NCBI RefSeq assembly: GCF_900963305.1
Contig: NC_042531.1
Coordinates: 7,129,872 to 7,193,871 of the forward strand
From: Echeneis naucrates
Taxonomy: Eukaryota > Chordata > Actinopteri > Carangiformes > Echeneidae
DNA length: 64,000 nt
Direction of reading: 5' to 3'
The notes under the pieces are model-generated. The model saw only the letters and a program-made list of their open reading frames with translations, searched no databases and was not told where the DNA came from. The stretch's first letter is position 1. Every line of letters begins with the position of its first letter. Below, piece by piece: positions 56,955-64,000 of the stretch. The position numbers and the translations under genes were made by a program.

Positions 56955-57071
56955 GGACCCTGCTGTAGAAGCAGGATATCAAAAATTGGAGTAATCTCTT
57001 GTTGTTCCTCTCCACGGAAATCTTTAGTAAAAGGCGAAAGATTTATACGATCTGAAGAGAAACAAGAGTTT
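56955..57071 (-). ncRNA. U5 spliceosomal snRNA, copy 1
   Basis: U5 holds the exon ends during both splicing steps. On the minus strand the gene starts AAACTCTTGTTTCTCTTCAG. It has the invariant loop I sequence GCCTTTTAC, an Sm site (AATTTTTGA) and a final hairpin CCTGCT-TCTA-AGCAGG. Its 117 bases compare with 116 in human. A 3' box (GTGTTCAAAGACAAAC) like that of U1 follows. The sequence equals that of the other two U5 copies. Confidence 0.93.
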
Positions 57072-57114
57072 GACTCCGCTCCTGTTTCAGACTCCTTCCT
57101 GTTGCGGGGACGCG

Positions 57115-57134
57115 CACTTCACTGCTGGTGTTTT
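57115..57134 (-). promoter_or_regulatory. U5 PSE, copy 1
   Basis: ACACCAGCAGTGAAGTG, at -63 to -44 from U5, shares CACCAnnAGTGnAG with the U1 PSE. The same element precedes U5 copies 2 (59939-59958) and 3 (62671-62690). Confidence 0.75.
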
Positions 57135-57273
57135 ATTAACCTATTCATAAATTACAATGAAACACACGTCTTAAACACAGTCCCTCATAAAAATGTCGAA
57201 TTTGACCCCGTTAACTTTAATATTTTAGTCAGACATTTTCAGAAAAACGTCCGTTTTCTTTCGTTCTACCTCT
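57134..57273. other. U5 upstream segment present only in copy 1
   Basis: About 135 bases (starting TTTATTAACCTATTCATAAA) separate the PSE from the distal element of U5 copy 1. They are missing from copies 2 and 3, where PSE and distal element nearly touch. Either this was inserted here or it was deleted in an ancestor of the other two. Confidence 0.7.
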
Positions 57274-57294
57274 GACGCAATGCATGATGGGATT
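57274..57294 (-). promoter_or_regulatory. U5 distal ZNF143/Staf-type element, copy 1
   Basis: On the minus strand, AATCCCATCATGCATTGCGTC fits the Staf/ZNF143 consensus. It lies 203-223 bases upstream of U5 copy 1, the standard distal position. In copies 2 and 3 the same motif lies only about 65-85 bases upstream. Confidence 0.65.
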
Positions 57295-57299
57295 GGAGA

Positions 57300-58480
57300 T
57301 TTTGGTTTAAAAAAGTTGAGTCATTTTCTTTCAATTCAAACAAAAAATTATCTTCGAATCAAAAGTGATAAATTGTTAGCGACAGGGTCGATTTTCGGAT
57401 CGATCAGAGCTTTAGGGGTGCTGAGCACTCCGTGCTGGGTGGCAGGCAAGATACATTTCACTGTTTTGTACATCTTAATGCGTTTTGGGCCATCATTTCC
57501 ACATTTATGAAAGAAAAGCATAACCCAATTTGGGTAGAGAAAACACTATGACGAAACCAACAGGTCTAAGAAAAGTTATTCAAATGCTGAGCTACAGCAA
57601 AAGAGGAATGGATTGGACTCATAAAAGAAATGTATAACATAGAAAAGCAGACTTTATCCCTGAACCTATGCATGGACAAATTTACAAAGTTCTACAGGAA
57701 GACAACTTATTTTGATACAGCAGCTCATCAACAACAACACATACACAGTATATATGTATGTTTCTGGAGAAAAACAATCCTCTATAGCGAGAACCAAAAA
57801 TACCAAAAATGGACCCGAGTCTTATTTTTGGGCTTTTATTTGAAATGCAATGCACAACATGAGAAACGCATGAATTAATTCTGCTATTTTCTTTCTTGTC
57901 TGTATTATATAATAATAGACACATCAATAAAATTAAACTTCTCAAAAGAATAAAGTGCGTGAACTCGCCAAAATAATCATGCTAATAATAAATAAATAAA
58001 TAATTAAAAGGGAAGCAACCCTGCCTAAGGTACAATGTTGACTGACCACCTGTAGCGTTTAATGGCAAGAAAAAACGTCAGCTAACTCCTACCTCACAAC
58101 ATAAACAGTGATCTACGATTCAGTGCAGCTGAAATAGGACTGGTGATGATAATGTGTTGGTATTGAGTGGTAGAAGTAAAGAAATATGTCACATATCCTG
58201 GTTTAGGCCAGGCACCACTCACACATCACACTTTGGAAGGGCTTTGTGAACGCTGTCTGCAGACGAAGCGCTCAGAGCCGAGAATGGGGTGGATCAAACC
58301 ATTTTCGAAGCTTGGGGGGGGGTCGTTACTCTATTTTTGTTTAAAATTTTACGTTTAAACCATATCATTGCGTGGTTTTGACATTTTTTTTCAGCTTATT
58401 AAACATGGATATATAGTAAAAATGTCTTAAATCGAAAACGAGCTAGAAACGCCTTTGGTTAGCGAAGAGGTTTGACGTGA
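57300..58480. other. Unique segment in place of U1 and remnant
   Basis: Between U5 copy 1 and U2 copy 1, about 1.2 kb has no counterpart in the other units. It replaces the U1-tail remnant, the U1 gene and the far-upstream U2 region. I see no transposon ends, long coding frame or RNA gene. An AATA repeat lies near 57982-58004. The identity is unknown. Confidence 0.7.
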
Positions 58481-58575
58481 TGACGTTACTGGCTGTTATT
58501 GGAGGAAGGAGTGTCATGTGACCAGGAAGCATCGTTTGCTTTGTGTCGGTGGTTTTGTCTCTGAAAAAACAGACT

Positions 58576-58595
58576 CGGCCCTCTGAATGAGCGGG
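58576..58595 (+). promoter_or_regulatory. U2 PSE, copy 1
   Basis: CGGCCCTCTGAATGAGCGGG occupies -63 to -44 from U2, the fixed PSE spacing. It contains CTGAATG, resembling the human U2 PSE. It is identical in U2 copy 2 (61468-61487). Confidence 0.65.
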
Positions 58596-58638
58596 TCGGT
58601 GCAGAGAAACAGTCGGTTACCTCCGACAGCTGGTCGGT

Positions 58639-58829
58639 ATCGCTTCTCGGCCTTTTGGCTAAGATCAAGTGTAGTATCTGTTCTTATCAGTTTAATATCT
58701 GATACGTCCCCTACCCGGGGACCATATATTAAATTGATTTTTGGAACAGGGAGATGGAATAGGGGCTTGCTCCGTCCACTCCACGCATCGACCTGGTATT
58801 GCAGTATCTCCAGGAACGGTGCACCCCCT
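58639..58829 (+). ncRNA. U2 spliceosomal snRNA, copy 1
   Basis: U2 pairs with the intron branch site. The gene starts ATCGCTTCTCGGCCTTTTGG, has the branch-site-pairing GTAGTA, and ends GGAACGGTGCACCCC at a length of about 188-191, as in human. The Sm region (GATTTTTGG) is present. A 3' box (GTGTATAACAGAAATG) follows. It looks intact. Confidence 0.96.
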
Positions 58830-58839
58830 CTGAGTGTAT

Positions 58840-59778
58840 AACAGAAATGAAGTGGAGTCACAGTCTGATGGAGCTGCGTCCGTTCTCACTTTATGTTGTT
58901 TTCAATGCTCTACAGTTAACTTAGTCTGCAGCAGGTCTGCTGTGGAGTGTGTTCAGCTCTCTTTCTCACAAAGTTCACCAACACGTGGCTGTCGAGTGAA
59001 AACGAAGCGCGTTGTTTTCAATTTAGATCAACAATTTTGAAGTGCGATTTTAGACTGCAGTTTGTGTTTTAGCTTCACTTCATCAGTCTGATTTGTGCTG
59101 TGGCTGCTTCCTACAGAACTGAAAATGAAAAGTTCCTGTGATATGAATTGAACTGGAGGTCTCTCTGTCTTAAGTAATCAATACTTAAAGATGCACTGTT
59201 ATTACATCTGTATGACGTTTTTGTGCACAAGAGGAGGTTGTGTTTTCATATTGTCATATTTGGAAATGAGACAAAAGTTACAACTAATCAGGGTTTGAAA
59301 TTCAAGAGTTTTTTTCGTGAGATTTCTCATATTTAAAGTGAAATGTCACTTCATTTTTCATGTTTCTCAGCCATTCTTTGAAACAAACAAAAAATATATG
59401 CAAATCACACATCTTTTTGTAGTTGTCTCAAGTAGTAGTAGTATAGTAGCTAACAAATTTCAATTTGTTTTCAATTTAGATCAACAATTTTGATAATTTC
59501 TCTGATTTAAAATGAAATGTCACTTCATTTTTCATGTTTCTAAGCCATTCTTTGAAGGTGGAACTTCAATATCACTAATTTCTGCTGCTGTCTGCCACAG
59601 AACTGTAAAGCTTAGTAAGAACTGCAAAGGCCTGTTGGTCCTTCAGAGGATGTTGTGATATATGACAGGACGGTGTAATTAACAATAACACGAAACTAGA
59701 CCAACATCAGGTTGGTGTACTCCTTATATATGAAACAGACAATGTGTTGTAGAAGAGTTTGTCTTTGAACACGTTTAG
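58840..59778 (+). other. U2-U5 spacer, unit 2
   Basis: This shared spacer lies between convergent U2 and U5. It contains an internal partial duplication: AAATGTCACTTCATTTTTCA appears at 59341-59360 and again near 59514, with about 170 bases between. No gene is seen. Confidence 0.75.
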
Positions 59779-59895
59779 GGACCCTGCTGTAGAAGCAGGA
59801 TATCAAAAATTGGAGTAATCTCTTGTTGTTCCTCTCCACGGAAATCTTTAGTAAAAGGCGAAAGATTTATACGATCTGAAGAGAAACAAGAGTTT
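59779..59895 (-). ncRNA. U5 spliceosomal snRNA, copy 2
   Basis: Identical by eye to U5 copy 1 across its 117 bases, with loop I GCCTTTTAC, the Sm site and the final hairpin. It is transcribed towards U2 copy 1. PSE at 59939-59958; ZNF143-type motif at 59962-59980. Confidence 0.93.
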
Positions 59896-60187
59896 GACTC
59901 CGCTCGTCTTTCAGACTCCTTCCTGTTGCGGGGACGCGCACTTCACTGCTGGTGTGTTTGACGCAATGCATCATGGGATTGGAGTCTTTGGTTTTTCGGT
60001 GCTCCAGTGTTTTGTTTTGTTTTTTTTTTTTCAATTCAGCAAATCACACATCTTTTTGTATTTTTCTCAAGTACTTGTATTTCTGAGTTGTTCTCATTCA
60101 CAGCTAATTGTACTCCGTCTTTCTTTCTGTTTTTGTCTCATCGGTGTGCTCTGTGATGATTTCTGTCTCTCGGAGTCATGTTGTCAG

Positions 60188-60300
60188 TGAACCAGACTCG
60201 GCCTCTGAATTTGCGGGTCTATTGTTCTATAGTTGTTTAGTTTCTGATGACGGGGACTGTGTCTGCGCTCTCACATTAAACGTGTAATGGAAATAACTTC
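60188..60300 (+). pseudogene. U2-like PSE joined to U1 3'-end remnant, copy 2
   Basis: AGACTCGGCCTCTGAATTTG followed by CGGGTC resembles the U2 PSE region (AGACTCGGCCCTCTGAATGA, GCGGGTC). About 30 bases later comes the U1 tail-like sequence TAGTTTCTGATGACGGGGAC, TGTGTCTGCGCTCT and a 3'-box-like AAACGTGTAATGGAAAT. The body of a functional snRNA is absent. Confidence 0.65.
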
Positions 60301-60850
60301 TGTCTTTGCGGGTTCTTTTTACATGTAGAAGTTTGTGTAAATATTTGCAGGGAATTACTGCTGATTACTTTCTCAAAGGAAACAGAAAGTTTTCATAATT
60401 AAGAAACAAATATTGTTCTGGTGGTAGAAACTTTTTGATGGCATGAAGCTGCAACATGTTGATCTGCATCTGGTTGTGAAATGAACCAAGTAACTGAGTG
60501 AGATGATGGAAATGAAATGTTTTACTGTCACATGGGAGGGTAAAATCTGATTTGAGATTTTGGTATTTTCTTTGAATTGTCAAGTTTCTTCCAGTCTGAT
60601 GTGGTTTTGTTTCTCTTGAATTTGTAGTTGGACTGCAGCTCATTTTTAGAAGGTAAAACGGATGAAATTGATCTTTTCAAGTCAGCCTTTGTTGTGGAAG
60701 TGCAGCACTGCATGCGGGCAAACACAAATATCAAATTGAAGATGAAATAAATGAGATAAGAATGAAATGTGTCGCTCCGTATTGTCTGCAGTGACTTTGT
60801 ACACATCCACAGCCCCTGTAGACTGCGGCTCTGTTGGCTGCTGTGAGTCA

Positions 60851-60870
60851 TGGGCACCATGAGTGGAGAT
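60851..60870 (+). promoter_or_regulatory. U1 PSE, copy 2
   Basis: The same 20-base element as in copy 1, at -63 to -44. The upstream distal element near 60705-60722 reads TTTGCCCGCATGCAGTG on the minus strand, a weaker ZNF143 match than in copy 1. Confidence 0.8.
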
Positions 60871-60913
60871 GGTTTGTCGGTGACAGAGACCCCCTCAGTG
60901 TGATGTACAACTC

Positions 60914-61077
60914 ATACTTACCTGGCAGGGGAGATACCATGATCAAGAAGGTGGTTCACCCAGGGCGAGGCTCAGCCATTGCACTCCGGTTGTGCTGACC
61001 CCTGCGAATTCCCCAAATGTGGGAATCTCGACTGCATAATTTCTGGTAGTGGGGGACTGCGTTCGCGCTCTCCCCTG
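60914..61077 (+). ncRNA. U1 spliceosomal snRNA, copy 2
   Basis: A 164-base gene with an intact 5' splice-site recognition end (ATACTTACCTG), standard Sm site AATTTCTGG, final stem and 3' box. Identical by eye to copy 3. Confidence 0.97.
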
Positions 61078-61530
61078 ATCAAGTGTTCAAAGGAAACATG
61101 TGGATTAATATGGAAGAAGTCAAAGTGAGGAGGAGCGGAGAAAATATTCTTTAAGTGCTGCTTCTTTCACAAAACGTGTGTCAGAAGCCCAAATCTTACC
61201 GTTTCCATAACTGAAGTTCAGATGTTGTTGAAAGTTAAACTATTTACCCAGATAATTTTTTTTTTAAATTAAAAGTCCTATTTTTTTTCTGGGAATCACA
61301 CGTTATCATTAAGTAATACTTGTTGTTATTACATCTGTATGACGTTTTTGTGCACGCGAGGAGGTTGTGTTTTGACGTTACTGGCTGTTATTGGAGGAAG
61401 GAGTGTCATGTGACCATGAAGCATCGTTTGCTTTGTGTCGGTGGTTTTGTCTCTGAAAAAACAGACTCGGCCCTCTGAATGAGCGGGTCGGTGCAGAGAA
61501 ACAGTCGGTTGCCTCCGACAGCTGGTCGGT

Positions 61531-61721
61531 ATCGCTTCTCGGCCTTTTGGCTAAGATCAAGTGTAGTATCTGTTCTTATCAGTTTAATATCTGATACGTC
61601 CCCTACCCGGGGACCATATATTAAATTGATTTTTGGAACAGGGAGATGGAATAGGGGCTTGCTCCGTCCACTCCACGCATCGACCTGGTATTGCAGTATC
61701 TCCAGGAACGGTGCACCCCCT
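61531..61721 (+). ncRNA. U2 spliceosomal snRNA, copy 2
   Basis: Identical by eye to U2 copy 1, with the same PSE and 3' box. It lies 453 bases after U1 copy 2 on the same strand. One base of the near-promoter leader differs (GGTTGCCTCC against GGTTACCTCC). Confidence 0.96.
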
Positions 61722-61734
61722 CTGAGTGTATAAC

Positions 61735-62510
61735 AGAAATGAAGTGGAGTCACAGTCTGATGGAGCTGCGTCCGTTCTCACTTTATGTTGTTTTCAATGC
61801 TCTACAGTTAACTTAGTCTGCAGCAGGTCTGCTGTGGAGTGTGTTCAGCTCTCTTTCTCACAAAGTTCACCAACACGTGGCTGTCGAGTGAAAACGAAGC
61901 GCGTTGTTTTCAGTTTAGCTCAAGAATCTCACTTCAATCTTGAACTGAGATTTCAGACTGCAGTTTGTGTTTTAGCTTCACTTCATCAGTCTGATTTGTG
62001 CTGTGGCTGCTTCCTACAGAACTGTAAACGAAAAGTTCCTGTGATATGAATTGAACTGGAGGTCTCTCTGTCTTAAGTAATCAATACTTAAAGATGCACT
62101 GTTATTACATCTGTATGACGTTTTTGTGCACGAGAGGAGGTTGTGTTGTCATATTGTCATATTTGGAAATGAGACAAAAGTTACAACTAATCGGGGTTTG
62201 AAATTAAAGAAGTTTTTTTTTCGTGACATTTCTCAGATTTAAAGTGAAATGTCACTTCATTTTTCATGTTTCTCAGCCATTCTTTAAAGGTGGAACTTCA
62301 ATATCACTAATTTCTGCTGCTGTCTGCCACAGAACTGTAAAGCTTAGTAAGAACTGCAAAGGACCGTTGGTCCTTCAGAGGATGTTGTGATATATGACAG
62401 GACGGTGTAATAAACAATAACACGAAACTAGACCAACATCAGGTTGGTGTACTCCTTATATATGAAACAGACAATGTGTTGTAGAAGAGTTTGTCTTTGA
62501 ACACGTTTAG
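61735..62510 (+). other. U2-U5 spacer, unit 3
   Basis: Spacer of about 775 bases between the convergent 3' ends of U2 and U5. It lacks the internal duplication of unit 2. A short hairpin (CCAAC-ATCAG-GTTGG) near the U5 3' side is shared by all units. Confidence 0.75.
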
Positions 62511-62627
62511 GGACCCTGCTGTAGAAGCAGGATATCAAAAATTGGAGTAATCTCTTGTTGTTCCTCTCCACGGAAATCTTTAGTAAAAGGCGAAAGATTT
62601 ATACGATCTGAAGAGAAACAAGAGTTT
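62511..62627 (-). ncRNA. U5 spliceosomal snRNA, copy 3
   Basis: Identical by eye to the other U5 copies. PSE at 62671-62690, with the ZNF143-type motif almost adjoining it at about 62694-62712. Confidence 0.93.
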
Positions 62628-62922
62628 GACTCCGCTCGTCTTTCAGACTCCTTCCTGTTGCGGGGACGCGCACTTCACTGCTGGTGTGTTTGACGCAATG
62701 CATCATGGGATTGGAGTCTTTGGTTTTTCGGTGCTCCAGTGTTTTGTTTTGTTTTTTTTTTTTTCAATTCAGCAAATCACACATCTTTTTGTATTTTTCT
62801 CAAGTACTTGTATTTCTGAGTTGTTCTCATTCACAGCTAATTGTACTCCGTCTTTCTTTCTGTTTTTGTCTCATCGGTGTGCTCTGTGATGATTTCTGTC
62901 TCTCGGAGTCATGTTGTCAGTG

Positions 62923-63035
62923 AACCAGACTCGGCCTCTGAATTTGCGGGTCTATTGTTCTATAGTTGTTTAGTTTCTGATGACGGGGACTGTGTCTGCG
63001 CTCTCACATTAAACGTGTAATGGAAATAACTTCTG
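62923..63035 (+). pseudogene. U2-like PSE joined to U1 3'-end remnant, copy 3
   Basis: Same structure and sequence as the element at 60188-60300: a U2-type PSE block, then the Sm/last-stem part of U1 and a 3'-box-like sequence. Its presence in every right-hand unit shows that it is copied with the array. Confidence 0.65.
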
Positions 63036-63583
63036 TCTTTGCGGGTTCTTTTTACATGTAGAAGTTTGTGTAAATATTTGCAGGGAATTACTGCTGATTA
63101 CTTTCTCAAAGGAAACAGAAAGTTTTCATAATTAAGAAACAAATATTGTTCTGGTGGTAGAAACTTTTTGATGGCATGAAGCTGCAACATGTTGATCTGC
63201 ATCTGGTTGTGAAATGAACCAAGTAACTGAGTGAGATGATGGAAATGAAATATTTTACTGTCACATGGGAGGGTAAAATCTGATTTGAGATTTTGGTATT
63301 TTCTTTGAATTGTCAAGTTTCTTCCAGTCTGATGTGGTTTTGTTTCTCTTGAACTTGTAGTTGGACTGCAGCTCATTTTTAGCAGAAAGAACGGATGAAA
63401 TTGATCTTTTCAAGTCAGCCTTTGTTGTGGAAGTGCAGCACTGCATGCGGGCAAACACAAATATCAAATTGAAGATGAAATAAATGAGATAAGAATGAAA
63501 TGTGTCGCTCCGTATTGTCTGCAGTGACTTTGTACACATCCACAGCCCCTGTAGACTGCGGCTCTGTTGGCTGCTGTGAGTCA

Positions 63584-63603
63584 TGGGCACCATGAGTGGA
63601 GAT
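63584..63603 (+). promoter_or_regulatory. U1 PSE, copy 3
   Basis: Same element and same -63 to -44 spacing as the other two U1 copies. Confidence 0.8.
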
Positions 63604-63646
63604 GGTTTGTCGGTGACAGAGGCCCCCTCAGTGTGATGTACAACTC

Positions 63647-63810
63647 ATACTTACCTGGCAGGGGAGATACCATGATCAAGAAGGTGGTTCACCCAGGGCG
63701 AGGCTCAGCCATTGCACTCCGGTTGTGCTGACCCCTGCGAATTCCCCAAATGTGGGAATCTCGACTGCATAATTTCTGGTAGTGGGGGACTGCGTTCGCG
63801 CTCTCCCCTG
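63647..63810 (+). ncRNA. U1 spliceosomal snRNA, copy 3
   Basis: A 164-base gene with all parts intact and Sm site AATTTCTGG. The flanking sequence continues in the unit pattern to the window end, which stops short of the expected next U2 (predicted near 64264). Confidence 0.97.
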
Positions 63811-64000
63811 ATCAAGTGTTCAAAGGAAACATGTGGATTAATATGGAAGAAGTCAAAGTGAGGAGGAGCGGAGAAAATATTCTTTAAGTGCTGCTTCTTT
63901 CACAGAACGTGTGTCAGAAGCCCAAATCTTACCGTTTCTATAACTGAAGTTCAGATGTTGTTGAAAGTTAAACTATTTACCCAGATAATTTTTTTTTTAA

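Larger units (their letters stand above)
54137..64000 (+). repeat. Tandem U1/U2/U5 snRNA gene array, open at right edge
   Basis: The same spacer blocks and snRNA genes recur. U1 copies at 60914 and 63647 are 2733 bases apart; U5 copies at 59779 and 62511 are 2732 apart. Unit order on the plus strand is U1-tail remnant, U1 (+), U2 (+), spacer, U5 (-). The two right-hand units are nearly identical, which points to recent duplication or concerted evolution. The left edge (54137-58480) is diverged and rearranged. The array continues past the window. Confidence 0.93.

Noticed and set aside
58514-58889. Open frames overlapping the U2 genes on both strands (also near 61406-61781)
   Set aside because: They recur only because the snRNA genes recur. 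The U2 RNA and its promoter explain the conservation.
54137-64000. 5S rRNA, U4 or U6 genes in the array
   Set aside because: I looked for their conserved 5' ends and internal boxes on both strands and found none in the part visible here.

Overview
The window is vertebrate nuclear DNA, most likely from a percomorph-type teleost fish. It holds many-exon genes with short GT-AG introns, proteins close to the human ones, AT-rich introns with simple repeats, and a tandem array of spliceosomal snRNA genes. I built all gene models by hand from splice sites and remembered human protein sequences. No alignment program was run.

Layout: (1) 108-11348, minus strand: the whole med14 coding region, 29 coding exons, 1434 codons plus stop. 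(2) 11349-13050: the gap between two divergent promoters, with a YY1-type initiator at the med14 start and a CTCF-like motif near 12990. (3) About 13050-47225, plus strand: usp9x, with a noncoding first exon, 45 coding exons (18398-45269, 2587 codons plus stop), two overlapping upstream ORFs and two candidate poly(A) signals. The med14/usp9x head-to-head pair also exists on the human X chromosome. (4) 48547-52027, minus strand: rpl8, 257 codons, with a 5' TOP leader, lying tail to tail with usp9x. (5) About 52600-54136: a decayed tRNA-headed SINE-like repeat and what looks like a promoter plus first exon (about 52810-52965) with no partner exons in view. (6) 54137-64000: a tandem snRNA array that runs off the right edge.

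The array repeats about every 2.73 kb in its homogeneous part. Each full unit has U1 (+), U2 (+), U5 on the opposite strand, and a remnant of a U1 3' end. Three U1, two U2 and three U5 copies are present. They have the expected Sm sites, proximal sequence elements (PSE) at -63 to -44, 3' boxes and, for U1 and U5, ZNF143/Staf-type distal elements. The left edge of the array is rearranged: one unit has lost U2, another has about 1.3 kb of unrelated DNA in place of U1, and the enhancer-to-PSE distance of U5 differs between units.

Functionally, the window joins Mediator (med14), a large deubiquitinase (usp9x), a ribosomal protein (rpl8) and the RNA cores of three spliceosomal snRNPs. These are housekeeping genes, and nothing suggests they form one pathway. 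The array is the most unusual part of the window.
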